DNA from: Acidovorax sp. Leaf78
GTDB taxonomy: Bacteria > Pseudomonadota > Gammaproteobacteria > Burkholderiales > Burkholderiaceae_C
DNA length: 64,000 nt
Direction of reading: 5' to 3'
NCBI RefSeq assembly: GCF_001422735.1
Contig: NZ_LMLZ01000012.1
Span: forward strand, 280,920-344,919
Shown: positions 31,694 to 39,928 of the stretch, in pieces
How the letters are laid out: every line of letters begins with the position of its first letter
Numbering within the stretch: the first letter of the stretch is position 1
Notes under the pieces: generated by a model
Database searches by the model: none
Seen by the model: the letters and a program-made list of their open reading frames with translations, nothing else
What the model was told of the DNA's origin: nothing
Program-made: the position numbers and the translations under genes

Positions 31694-32955
31694 AGATCGA
31701 ACCCATGATGGACGCCCAGGCACCCGCCCGTGGCATGGCGGTGTCACAACCTCAACCACAACGACAGCGTGCCGCTGACGCACACGCCCATGCTCACGCA
31801 GATATCGCAGACCTGCTGGCACCGCAGCGCCGGTCCCGCTGGACGCTGCGCGTCGCGATGGTCGGCATCGTGGCTCTGGTGACCTGGGCCGCAGTTTCCA
31901 AGATCGACCAGGTGACGCGCGCACAGGCCCAGGTGATCGCCAGCGCCCGCACGCAGGTCATCCAGGCGGTAGACCCGGGCGTGGTAACCCGCCTACACGT
32001 GCGCGAGGGCGACGATGTGAAAGCGGGGCAACTGCTGGTGACCCTGGAAAAGGCCCGGGCGGAAGCCGCGGTGGACGACGCGCAGTCCAAGGTGGCAGCC
32101 CTTCGCTCAGCTTTGGTGCGCCTGCGCGCCGAGGTCTATGGGGAACCCTTGAAGTTCGATGCAGAGCTGCTGGCATACCCCGAATTCGTGCGCAACCAGC
32201 GTGCGCTGTACGAGCGGCGCAAGCAGGCGATCGACGAGGATGTGGCCTCGCTGCGCGGCGCGATGGACTTGGCCAAACAGGAACTGGACATGAACCAGAA
32301 ACTGGTGGCCACCGGCGACGTGAGCCTGGCCGACGTGCTGCGGCTCAAGCGCATGGTCGCCGAGATCCAGGCGCAGATCGCCAACAAGCGGAACAAGTAC
32401 TTCCAGGACTCGCAGGCGGAGATGACCAAGGCCCAGGAGGAACTGAACACACAGGTCGAGCAGGTGCGCGACCGCAAGCAGGTGATGGAGCACACCGAAC
32501 TGTTCGCTCCGCTGGGCGGCCAGGTCAAGAGCATCCAGTTGACGACCGCAGGTGCCGTGGTCAAGCCCGGCGACGTCATCATGGAAATCGTGCCCACCGG
32601 CGGGGATTTGATCCTGGAGGCCAAGATCAACACCGCCGACATCGCCTTCGTGGAAATAGGGCAGGTCGCGAGCGTCAAGCTCGATGCGTACGACTACTCG
32701 ATCTTCGGCACCATGAAGGGCGAAGTCTTCTACGTGAGCCCCGACACGCTGGAGGAAAACCGCCAGGGCAAGATGGAGCCCTACTACCGGGTGCAGATCC
32801 GCATCCGGGGCAAGGAGTTCACCAAGGGCAGCGACGTCAAGATCAGGCCGGGCATGACGGCCTCCGTCGACATCAAGGCGATGGAGCGGACGGTGTTGAG
32901 CTACCTGACCAAGCCCCTGACCAAGACGTTGTCGCAATCGATGGGTGAGCGGTGA
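31690..32955 (+). CDS. HlyD-family membrane fusion protein (LapC/BapD-like)
   Basis: The 421-residue protein overlaps the ABC gene by ATGA, implying translational coupling. A His/Ala-rich cytoplasmic N-terminus (about 1-55) precedes one membrane helix (WTLRVAMVGIVALVTWAAVS). Periplasmic lipoyl/beta-barrel motifs follow: VIQAVDPGVVTRLHVREGDD with VKAGQLLVTLE, two long coiled-coil helices (about 115-255; LRGAMDLAKQELDMNQKLVA and MTKAQEELNTQVEQVRDRKQ), then LFAPLGGQVKSIQLTTAGAV and GDVIMEIVP. The C-terminus has KIRPGMTASVDIK, the usual HlyD ending. It bridges the ABC pump and the outer membrane channel. It is the last gene of the set: neither a LapD-like receptor nor a LapG-like protease gene follows. 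Confidence 0.93.
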   Translation: MKIEPMMDAQAPARGMAVSQPQPQRQRAADAHAHAHADIADLLAPQRRSRWTLRVAMVGIVALVTWAAVSKIDQVTRAQAQVIASARTQVIQAVDPGVVTRLHVREGDDVKAGQLLVTLEKARAEAAVDDAQSKVAALRSALVRLRAEVYGEPLKFDAELLAYPEFVRNQRALYERRKQAIDEDVASLRGAMDLAKQELDMNQKLVATGDVSLADVLRLKRMVAEIQAQIANKRNKYFQDSQAEMTKAQEELNTQVEQVRDRKQVMEHTELFAPLGGQVKSIQLTTAGAVVKPGDVIMEIVPTGGDLILEAKINTADIAFVEIGQVASVKLDAYDYSIFGTMKGEVFYVSPDTLEENRQGKMEPYYRVQIRIRGKEFTKGSDVKIRPGMTASVDIKAMERTVLSYLTKPLTKTLSQSMGER

Positions 32956-33139
32956 AGGTGAAGGTGACGGTGACGGCTCCCGCGGCTCCCGTCACCGGGG
33001 CGGGTTGCCGAGCGCTGCCTTTGGTGTGGCGCGCTGGCGCATTCAAGAGACTGCGGGCATGCGCCGCCACAGCGGCACCGCGGCATCGCGGCACCGCGCG
33101 AGAGGGCTTGCAGGCAGCGGCAGGGTACGGTAGGGTTTG

Positions 33140-33197
33140 CTATTAAATATGTAGCTGGTTGCGATTGTTGGACAAGCGATAGCGCCCATTTTTACTC
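33140..33197 (+). repeat. dispersed Comamonadaceae-type repeat, copy 2
   Basis: Recognisable blocks are TATTAAATATGTAGCTGG, TTGCGATTGTTGGACAAGCG and ATAGCGCCCATTTTTACTC. It sits in the convergent spacer between the HlyD gene and the PrpB-like gene and overlaps the last codons and stop of the latter. Upstream of it, 32945-32985 is a short GGTGAAGGTGACGGT microsatellite-like run. Confidence 0.65.
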
Positions 33198-34055
33198 GTA
33201 CTTCTTCTCCAGCGCATCCCACTGCGGCTTGCACACCAGCCGCTGGCGTTCGGCAAACGGCGCCACCATCGCGGGGTCCTCATCCACACGGCGCTCGTCG
33301 CGCAGCACGGTCAGCACCTTCTGCATGCCGGCCACTGCGCCCTGCAATGCCGCGTTGGCGTACAGCACCAGCCCGTAGCCCAGGCCCGCCAGCTCGTCGG
33401 CGCTGAAGATGGGCGTCTTGCCGCCGATCACCATGTTCATGAGCTGGGGCCGGTCGGCCAGGCGCCGGGGCAGGGCGCGGATCTCGTCGGCCGTGGTGAC
33501 GGCTTCCACGAACAGGATGTCGGCCCCCGCCTCGCCAAACCGCTGCGCGCGCTCGACCGCCGCCTCGAAACCCTGGGCGGCGCAGGCGTCGGTGCGCGCC
33601 ATGATCAGGGTGCCCGGGTCGCGGCGCGCGTCCACGGCGGCCTTGATCTTGCCCAGCATCTCGTCGGTGGGGATCACCTCCTTGCCGTTGAAATGCCCGC
33701 AGCGCTTGGGCGAGACCTGGTCTTCCAGCTGGATGCAGTCGGCACCCGCGCGCTCCAGCGTGCGCACCGCGTGGTACGTGTTGAGCGCGTTGCCGAAGCC
33801 CGTGTCGGCATCGACGATGAGCGGCAGCTCCACCGCGTCGCGGATGCGTGCCGTGTGGTCGGCGATGTCGGTGAGGCCCATGAACGCCTGGTCGGGCAGG
33901 CCGAACCACATGTTGGTGACGCCTGCGCCAGTGACGTAGAGCGCCTCGAACCCCAGGTCGGCCACCACACGGGCGGACAGGGCATTGAACGCGCCTGGCA
34001 CGATGACGCCCCGGCGGGCTTCGGCCAGGGCCTTGAGTTGTTGTTTGGTGTTCAT
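33192..34055 (-). CDS. isocitrate lyase/PEP mutase family lyase, PrpB-like
   Basis: This 287-residue TIM-barrel enzyme reads PGAFNALSARVVADLGFEAL, then VDADTGFGNALNTYHAVRTL with the metal-binding Asp pair, DCIQLEDQVSPKRCGHFNGK with the Lys-Arg-Cys-Gly-His catalytic loop, and MARTDACAAQGFEAAVERAQ. The family includes 2-methylisocitrate lyase, dimethylmalate lyase and oxaloacetate decarboxylase. The local sequence (YVTGAGVTNMWFGLPDQAF) differs from textbook PrpB (a Ser-Gly-Gly-Gly-Val-Ala type), so the substrate is uncertain. It is the last gene of the prpC-acnD-prpF cluster, nine bases after prpF, which supports a role in cleaving methylisocitrate to pyruvate and succinate. Alternatively it acts on a related C4-C6 acid. 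No strong Shine-Dalgarno is seen. Confidence 0.8.
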   Translation of the reverse strand: MNTKQQLKALAEARRGVIVPGAFNALSARVVADLGFEALYVTGAGVTNMWFGLPDQAFMGLTDIADHTARIRDAVELPLIVDADTGFGNALNTYHAVRTLERAGADCIQLEDQVSPKRCGHFNGKEVIPTDEMLGKIKAAVDARRDPGTLIMARTDACAAQGFEAAVERAQRFGEAGADILFVEAVTTADEIRALPRRLADRPQLMNMVIGGKTPIFSADELAGLGYGLVLYANAALQGAVAGMQKVLTVLRDERRVDEDPAMVAPFAERQRLVCKPQWDALEKKYE

Positions 34056-34064
34056 AAGGGTGTG

Positions 34065-35255
34065 TCAGAAGCAGTCGGCGGGGATGCGAATGCACCCTTC
34101 CATGAGAATGCGGGCGCTGCGGCTCATCAAGGCTTTGGTCACCGTCCATTGGCCACCGTGATGCGTGGCCTCGGCGCCCACGCGCAGCGTGCCCGAGGGG
34201 TGCCCGAAGCGGACCGCGTTGCGCGCCCCACCGCCCGCTGCCAGGTTGACCAGCGTGCCAGGGATGGCGGCGGCTGTGCCGATGGCCACCGCGGCGGTCC
34301 CCATCATCGCGTGGTGCAGCTTGCCCATGGAGAGCGCACGCACCAGCAGATCGATGTCGTGTGCTTCGATGCGCTTGCCGCTGGAGGCGGTGTAGGCCGC
34401 GGGCGGCGCCACGAACGCGATCTTGGGCGTGTGCTGGCGGGTGGCGGCATCCTCCAGTTCGCGGACCAGGCCCATGCGCAGCGTGCCGTGGGCGCGGATG
34501 GCTTCGAAGCGTGCGAGCGCCGCGGCGTCGCCGTTGATCGCGTCCTGCAGCTCGGTACCGGCGTAGCCCAGGTTGTGGGCATTGAGAAAAATGGTGGGAA
34601 TGCCCGCGTCTATCAGCGTGGCGGGGAAGCTGCCGACACCTGGTACCTCCAGCGTGTCCACCACGTTGCCGGTAGGGAACATCGATCCCGCGCCTTCCGC
34701 ACCGTCGGCGGGGTCCATGAATTCGAGTGGTATTTCGGCCGCTGCAAAGGTCACGCCGTCTAACTCGAAGTCCCCGGTCTCCTGCACCTGCCCGTTCGCG
34801 ATCGGCACATGCGCCACGATGGTCTTGCCGATGTTGGCCTGCCAGATGCGCACGTCCAAGGCACCGTTGCTCGGGATGCGCGCTGCATCGATCAACCCCA
34901 TGTGGATGGCGCAGGGGCCCACGGCGGCCGAGAGGTTGCCACAGTTGCCGCTCCAGTCCACGAACGGCTGGTCGATGGACACCTGGCCGAAGAGGTAGTC
35001 CACATCATGCCCGGGCCGCAGGCTGCGCGACAGGATCACGGCCTTGCTGGTGCTGGACGACGCATTGCCCAGGCCGTCGATCTGCTTGCCGTACGGGTCC
35101 GGGCTGCCCAGAGCGCGCAGCAGGATGGCGTCGCGGGCGGCGCCGGGCTGGCGGGCCGGGGCGGGCAGGTCGTCCAGGCGGAAGAAGAGGCCTTTGCTGG
35201 TGCCGCCGCGCATGTAGGTGGCGGGGATTTTGAGTTGGGGTGAGGAGGGTGTCAT
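34065..35255 (-). CDS. prpF: PrpF, AcnD-accessory aconitate isomerase
   Basis: The 396-residue protein has the PrpF start YMRGGTSKGLFFRLDDLP, then SPDPYGKQIDGLGNASSSTS with KAVILS, and VDWSGNCGNLSAAVGPCAIH with the conserved cysteine. Later blocks are GSMFPTGNVVDTLEVPGVG, DAGIPTIFLNAHNLGY, KLHHAMMGTAAVAIGTAAAI and the HPSGTLRVGA motif. PrpF has the diaminopimelate-epimerase fold and isomerises the trans product of AcnD so that the methylcitrate cycle can proceed in organisms lacking PrpD. Its position next to acnD fits exactly. It is separated from acnD by 179 bp containing two inverted REP-like elements, an unusually long gap inside an otherwise tight cluster. Confidence 0.93.
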   Translation of the reverse strand: MTPSSPQLKIPATYMRGGTSKGLFFRLDDLPAPARQPGAARDAILLRALGSPDPYGKQIDGLGNASSSTSKAVILSRSLRPGHDVDYLFGQVSIDQPFVDWSGNCGNLSAAVGPCAIHMGLIDAARIPSNGALDVRIWQANIGKTIVAHVPIANGQVQETGDFELDGVTFAAAEIPLEFMDPADGAEGAGSMFPTGNVVDTLEVPGVGSFPATLIDAGIPTIFLNAHNLGYAGTELQDAINGDAAALARFEAIRAHGTLRMGLVRELEDAATRQHTPKIAFVAPPAAYTASSGKRIEAHDIDLLVRALSMGKLHHAMMGTAAVAIGTAAAIPGTLVNLAAGGGARNAVRFGHPSGTLRVGAEATHHGGQWTVTKALMSRSARILMEGCIRIPADCF

Positions 35256-35321
35256 GGGGTGGAGGGTCTACGTTTGCGGGGAGGGCGTGTGGGCTTTGCC
35301 AATGGGTTGGTGGTTGCGCTG

Positions 35322-35503
35322 AGGCCCCCTCTCCCCCGGCCCCTCTCCCGCGAGGGGAGAGGGGAGGGGTGCATGGCGCTGGTGTTGTTCGGGATGTTCT
35401 CTCGGATGATTGAAGTGCGCCCAGCCAATGATCGTCAGCCGTGCTTATCCAGGGAAGCCCCTCTCCCCTCGCGGGAGAGGGGTTGGGGAGAGGGGGCCGA
35501 GGC
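35322..35503. repeat. inverted pair of GC-rich REP-like hairpins (REPIN-like)
   Basis: The left copy (35322-35369) has a perfect stem, CCCCTCTCCC/GGGGAGAGGGG, around GCGA. The right copy (35457-35503) is its reverse complement, including the GGGGAGAGGGGGCC flank. About 87 bp lie between them. Two REP units in opposite orientation are the definition of a REPIN. The right copy is translated as the tail of AcnD. Confidence 0.75.
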
Positions 35504-38119
35504 ACCACCGCCACCCCGCTCCAGAAAATCCTGCGCAAACCTCTGCAGCACGCCCCCCGCTTCATACACCGACACCTCCTCCGCCGTGTCCAGCCGGCAG
35601 GCCACAGGCACCCGCAGCACCTCGCCGCTTCGGCGCCGCACCACCAGCGTCAAGTCAGCCCGCGCCGTGCACAGCCCCTCCACGCCATAGACCTCGGTGC
35701 CATCCAGGCCCAGCGTCAGCCGGTTCGTGCCGGGCTGGAACTCCACGGGCAGCACCCCCATGCCGATCAGGTTGGTGCGGTGGATGCGCTCGAAGCCCTC
35801 GGCCACCACCACTTCCACACCCGCCAGGCGCACGCCCTTGGCGGCCCAGTCGCGCGAGGAGCCCTGGCCGTAGTCGGCGCCGGCGATGATGATCAAGGGC
35901 TGGCGGCGGTTCAGGTAGGTCTCCATGGCCTCCCACATGCGCAGGATCTGGCCTTCGGGCTCCACCCGGGCCAGCGACCCGGGCTGCACGCTGCCGTCGG
36001 GGTTGCGCACCATCTCGTTTCGGAGCGTGGGGTTGGCAAACGTGGCCCGCATGGCCGTCAGGTGGTCGCCGCGGTGCGTGGCGTAGGAGTTGAAATCTTC
36101 CTCGGGCACGCCCATGCGGTGCAGGTACTCGCCGGCTGCGCTGTCCCGCAGGATGGCGTTCGACGGCGAGAGGTGGTCGGTGGTGATGTTGTCCGGCAGG
36201 ATGGCCAGCGGGCGCATGCCCTGGCGCGTGCGCGGTTGGGCCGCCAGGGCCCCCACGCCGTCGGTGTCCCAGTAGGGCGGGCGGCGAATGTAGGTGGACT
36301 CCGGGCGCCAGCCGTACTGCGGGCTCACCGCGTCGCCAGTGTCGGCGCGGATCGCGAACATGGGCTCGTAGACGGCGCGGTACTGTGCGGGCTTGACGGC
36401 GCCTTTCACCACGGCGTCGATCTCTGCATCGCTCGGCCAGATGTCTCGGAGGCGGATCTCCCGGCCGTCCACCACCGCCAGCACGTCGTTTTCGATGTCG
36501 AAGCGCACCGTGCCCGCGATCGCATAGGCCACCACCAGCGGCGGCGAGGCCAGGAAGGCCTGGCTGGCGTACGGGTGGATGCGGCCGTCGAAGTTGCGGT
36601 TGCCCGACAGCACGGCGGTCGCGTACAGCTGGCGGTCGATGATCTCTTGCCTTATGGCGGGGTCGAGCGCGCCCGACATGCCGTTGCAGGTGGTGCAGGC
36701 AAAACCCACGATGCCGAAGCCGAGGTGTTCCAGGTCCTGCAGCAGGCCTGCTTCCTGCAGGTACAGCTCGACGGCCTTGGAGCCGGGGGCGAGCGATGTT
36801 TTCACCCAGGGCTTGCGCGCCAGGCGCAAGCGGCGGGCGTTGCGCGCCAGCAGCGCCGCCGCGATCACATTGCGCGGGTTGGAGGTGTTGGTGCAGCTTG
36901 TGATGGCGGCAATCACCACGGCGCCATCGGGCAGGGTGCCTTCGTGGGCCGCCGGCATCTGCCATGCGCGGGCGATGCCGCGGGCCGCCAGGTCGCTGGT
37001 GGCCACGCGCGCGTGCGGGTTGGACGGGCCCGCCATGTTGCGCACGACGCTGGACAGATCGAAACTCAGCGTGCGCTCGTACACCGCATCGCTCAGCGTG
37101 TCGGACCACAGGCCTGCGGCCTTGGCATAGGTCTCCACCAGACGGACCTGGACCGGCGTGCGGCCCGTGAGCGTCAGGTACTCGAGCGTCTGGTCGTCGA
37201 TGCTGAACAGGGCCGCGGTCGCGCCGTACTCGGGCGCCATGTTCGAGATGGTCGCGCGGTCGCCGATGGTGAGCCTAGCGGCGCCCTCGCCGTAGAACTC
37301 CAGGTAGGCGCCGACCACCTTGGACCGGCGCAGGAACTCGGTCAGCGCCAGTACCACGTCGGTGGCGGTGATGCCGCTCTGGCGCTGGCCGGTGAGCTGC
37401 ACGCCCACGATCTCCGGCAGACGCATCCACGACGCGCGGCCCAGCATCACGTTCTCGGCCTCCAGGCCGCCGACGCCGATGGCAACGACGCCCAGCGCAT
37501 CGATGTGCGGCGTGTGGCTGTCGGTGCCCACGCAGGTGTCGGGGTAGGCCACGCCGTTGTCGGCATGGACCACGGGCGACATCTTCTCCAGGTTGATCTG
37601 GTGCATGATTCCGTTCCCTGCGGGGATGACCTGCACATTGGAAAAGGCCTTTTTCGTCCACTCGATGAAGTGAAAGCGGTCTTCGTTGCGGCGGTCTTCG
37701 ATGGCGCGGTTTCTTGCGAATGCACCGGGGTAGGACCCGCCGCATTCCACGGCCAGCGAATGGTCCACGACCAGTTGCACGGGCACCACGGGGTTCACCT
37801 GGGCGGGGTCCCCACCCGCGGCCGCGATGGCGTCGCGCAGGCCCGCCAGGTCCACCAGCGCGGTCTGGCCCAGGATGTCATGGCACACCACACGCGCCGG
37901 AAACCACGGAAAGTCGCGCTCGCGCCGGCGCCCGATCAGCTGGCGCAGGCAGTCGTCCACGATGGCCGGGTCAGCCCGGCGCACGATGTTCTCGGCGTGC
38001 ACACGCGATGTGTAGGGCAGGGTGGCCCACGCGCCGGGCGTGAGGGCATCGACGGCCGCGCGGGCGTCGAAGTAGTCCAGTGCGGTGCCGGGCAAGGGCC
38101 GGCGATGTCGGGTGTTCAT
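35435..38119 (-). CDS. acnD: AcnD, Fe/S-dependent 2-methylcitrate dehydratase, with repeat-derived tail
   Basis: The 894-residue aconitase-family protein starts MNTRHRRPLPGTALDYFDAR, the diagnostic AcnD N-terminus. Conserved blocks include FPWFPARVVCHDILGQTALV, VVDHSLAVECGGSYPGAF and TCVGTDSHTPHIDALGVVAI. Fe-S ligands are Cys in ITSCTNTSNP and two in GFACTTCNGMSG, and the swivel domain has GADYGQGSSRDWAAKG. The enzyme dehydrates 2-methylcitrate in propionate breakdown and needs PrpF. Known AcnD proteins are about 865 residues; the extra C-terminus here (SPQPLSREGRGAS and LDKHG) is encoded by an inserted REP-like element. ATGs at 38122 and 38119 are both possible; 38119 fits the family. It is preceded by another REP copy and prpC. 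Confidence 0.95.
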   Translation of the reverse strand: MNTRHRRPLPGTALDYFDARAAVDALTPGAWATLPYTSRVHAENIVRRADPAIVDDCLRQLIGRRRERDFPWFPARVVCHDILGQTALVDLAGLRDAIAAAGGDPAQVNPVVPVQLVVDHSLAVECGGSYPGAFARNRAIEDRRNEDRFHFIEWTKKAFSNVQVIPAGNGIMHQINLEKMSPVVHADNGVAYPDTCVGTDSHTPHIDALGVVAIGVGGLEAENVMLGRASWMRLPEIVGVQLTGQRQSGITATDVVLALTEFLRRSKVVGAYLEFYGEGAARLTIGDRATISNMAPEYGATAALFSIDDQTLEYLTLTGRTPVQVRLVETYAKAAGLWSDTLSDAVYERTLSFDLSSVVRNMAGPSNPHARVATSDLAARGIARAWQMPAAHEGTLPDGAVVIAAITSCTNTSNPRNVIAAALLARNARRLRLARKPWVKTSLAPGSKAVELYLQEAGLLQDLEHLGFGIVGFACTTCNGMSGALDPAIRQEIIDRQLYATAVLSGNRNFDGRIHPYASQAFLASPPLVVAYAIAGTVRFDIENDVLAVVDGREIRLRDIWPSDAEIDAVVKGAVKPAQYRAVYEPMFAIRADTGDAVSPQYGWRPESTYIRRPPYWDTDGVGALAAQPRTRQGMRPLAILPDNITTDHLSPSNAILRDSAAGEYLHRMGVPEEDFNSYATHRGDHLTAMRATFANPTLRNEMVRNPDGSVQPGSLARVEPEGQILRMWEAMETYLNRRQPLIIIAGADYGQGSSRDWAAKGVRLAGVEVVVAEGFERIHRTNLIGMGVLPVEFQPGTNRLTLGLDGTEVYGVEGLCTARADLTLVVRRRSGEVLRVPVACRLDTAEEVSVYEAGGVLQRFAQDFLERGGGGASAPSPQPLSREGRGASLDKHG

Positions 38120-38175
38120 CATGGTGTTGTGTCGCTCGGCTTCAAATACCTGTCAGTTCGTCACTGTCTTTCGAT

Positions 38176-38222
38176 TCCCCTCTCCCCTCGCGGGAGAGGG
38201 AGAGGGAGAGGGAGAGGGAGAC
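38176..38222. repeat. REP-like element with a GGGAGA tandem array
   Basis: CCCCTCTCCCCTCGCGGGAG repeats the stem of the pair at 35322-35503, but its 3' side has expanded into about five tandem GGGAGA units. It lies in the 122-bp spacer between prpC and acnD. Expansion or contraction here could change spacing or RNA structure in the transcript. Confidence 0.7.
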
Positions 38223-38241
38223 GATGCAGCGCTCATGGCTG

Positions 38242-39405
38242 TCAAACACGGTCCTCGATCCGCACAAACGGCAGATTGTCCGGCCCGGTGTAATGCGCAC
38301 TGGGGCGGATGATCTTGTTGTCCAGGCGCTGCTCGATGATGTGCGCCGCCCAGCCGCTCGTGCGCGCGATCACGAACAGCGGCGTGAACATGGCGGTGGG
38401 CACGCCCATCATGTGGTAGCTCACCGCACTGAACCAGTCGAGGTTGGGGAACATGCTCTTGGCCTCCCACATCACCGACTCGAGCCGCTCGGCGATGTCG
38501 AACATCTTGGTGCTGCCCGCCTCCTCGGACAGGGACCGCGCCACGCCCTTGATGACGCCATTGCGCGGGTCGCTCACGGTGTAGACCGGGTGGCCGAAGC
38601 CGATCACGACCTCCTTGGCCTGCACGCGCCGGCGGACGTCGGCCTCTGCCTCGTCCGGGCTGTCGTAGCGCTTCTGGATCTCGAAGGCTACCTCGTTGGC
38701 CCCGCCGTGCTTGGGGCCGCGCAGTGCTCCGATGGCGCCGGTGATGCACGAATACACATCGCTGCCCGTGCCCGCCACGACGCGCGCGGTGAAGGTCGAT
38801 GCGTTGAACTCGTGCTCGGCATACAGGTTGAGCGAGGTGTGCATCGCGCGCTCCCAGGCCGCGCCGGGCCGGGTGCCATGCAGCAGGTGCAGGAAGTGGG
38901 CGCCGATGGAGTCGTCGTCCGTCTCGACGTCGATGCGCTTGCCCTGGGTGCTCCAGTGGTACCAGTACAGCAGCATGGAGCCGAGCGAGGCGAGCAGCCG
39001 GTCGGCGATGTCCCTGGCGCCGGGCGTGTTGTGGTCGTCCTTTTCGGGCAGCACGCAGCCCAGGGCCGAGACGCCGGTGCGCATCACATCCATCGGGTGG
39101 CTGCTGGCAGGCAGCTTTTCCAGCGCGTCCTTCACGCTGGCCGGCAGGCCGCGCAGGGCCTTGAGTTTGGTTTTGTAAGCCTTGAGCTCGGCGCGCGTGG
39201 GCAGCTTGCCGTGCACCAGCAGGTGGGCGATCTCTTCGAATTCGCAGACGTCGGCGATATCGAGGATGTCATAGCCCCGGTAGTGCAGGTCGTTGCCCGT
39301 GCGGCCCACGGTGCACAGCGCAGTGCTGCCGGCAGTCACGCCCGACAGCGCGACGGATTTCTTGGGCTTGAAGCCTGCGGTAGGGGTCGTTGTTTCCATG
39401 GTCAT
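38242..39405 (-). CDS. prpC: 2-methylcitrate synthase (citrate synthase family)
   Basis: A 387-residue protein from the ATG at 39405, which has CAGGAGA five bases upstream. Family marks are [20 protein letters not shown] with [26 protein letters not shown] containing a catalytic His, [17 protein letters not shown] and the [14 protein letters not shown] motif with the second catalytic His. A C-terminal [20 protein letters not shown] with AAHIIEQR carries the last catalytic region. The short length and sequence are typical of PrpC rather than the longer hexameric GltA. It condenses propionyl-CoA with oxaloacetate in the cytoplasm. It lies between a hotdog thioesterase (16 bp upstream) and acnD, in the propionate cluster. 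Confidence 0.92.
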   Translation of the reverse strand: MTMETTTPTAGFKPKKSVALSGVTAGSTALCTVGRTGNDLHYRGYDILDIADVCEFEEIAHLLVHGKLPTRAELKAYKTKLKALRGLPASVKDALEKLPASSHPMDVMRTGVSALGCVLPEKDDHNTPGARDIADRLLASLGSMLLYWYHWSTQGKRIDVETDDDSIGAHFLHLLHGTRPGAAWERAMHTSLNLYAEHEFNASTFTARVVAGTGSDVYSCITGAIGALRGPKHGGANEVAFEIQKRYDSPDEAEADVRRRVQAKEVVIGFGHPVYTVSDPRNGVIKGVARSLSEEAGSTKMFDIAERLESVMWEAKSMFPNLDWFSAVSYHMMGVPTAMFTPLFVIARTSGWAAHIIEQRLDNKIIRPSAHYTGPDNLPFVRIEDRV

Positions 39406-39421
39406 GGGGTCTCCTGGGGTG

Positions 39422-39811
39422 TCACTGTGGTGCCAGATAGGCATGGGCGATGGGTGCGGGGCGGCCCTTGGCATCCACCGCCACCATCTCGAACACCCCC
39501 TGGAGCACCTCTTCGGCGGGCGAGCCCAGCGCCTGCGCGAAGCCGGCCACGCACACGGTGAGCGAGCTGCGCCCGAGCCGCGTCGCCCAGGCGCGCAGGG
39601 TGAGCACATGGCCCACGCCCACGGGCGCCACGAATCGCACGTCGCTCACGCCGGCCATCACCACGTTGCTGCCGGCCGCGCTGCGGGCAGCCAGAAACGC
39701 CGCCTTGGACATGAGTAGCAGCGCATGCCCGCCGAACAGGGTGCCGTAGTGGTTGGCGTGCTCGGGAAAGATGATTTCCGTGAGCTCCAGGGTGCCGTTG
39801 GGGGTTGTCAT
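39422..39811 (-). CDS. acyl-CoA thioesterase, hotdog fold (YciA-like)
   Basis: The 129-residue protein reads [20 protein letters not shown] with [20 protein letters not shown], the hotdog signature with its central helix. [20 protein letters not shown] and LTVCVAGFA form the beta sheet. Acidic and glycine residues around HYGTLFGG match the active-site loop of acyl-CoA thioesterases. It is the first gene of the propionate operon, 16 bp before prpC and facing the fatty-acyl regulator gene. It probably removes excess propionyl- or other short acyl groups from CoA, preventing sequestration of the cofactor. The substrate is inferred from context alone. Confidence 0.85.
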   Translation of the reverse strand: MTTPNGTLELTEIIFPEHANHYGTLFGGHALLLMSKAAFLAARSAAGSNVVMAGVSDVRFVAPVGVGHVLTLRAWATRLGRSSLTVCVAGFAQALGSPAEEVLQGVFEMVAVDAKGRPAPIAHAYLAPQ

Positions 39812-39855
39812 GCTTCGCAATCTACGCACAATAGCGGCCCTGCAGAAGGGCTGAA

Positions 39856-39906
39856 TTGGCGAATGTTTGCGAATGAAATCCCTGCAGATTGCAAATTTTG
39901 CGAAGT
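39856..39906. promoter_or_regulatory. repeated TTTGCGAAT boxes in the divergent propionate promoter
   Basis: TTGGCGAATG (39856), TTTGCGAATG (39866) and TTTGCGAAGT (39897) recur at 10- and 31-base intervals, that is, on one face of the helix. ATTGCAAATT (39888) partly inverts the motif. The known RamB-type regulators of short-chain acid genes bind TTTGCAAA-like sites, and the neighbouring regulator belongs to that group. The region serves both divergent genes. Confidence 0.5.
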
Positions 39907-39928
39907 TATTTGTTGCCGAGGCCAATCG

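Noticed and set aside
35435-35512. Frameshift at the acnD 3' end as an explanation of its odd tail
   Set aside because: The frame is continuous; the tail is better explained by the inserted REP-like hairpin read in frame.
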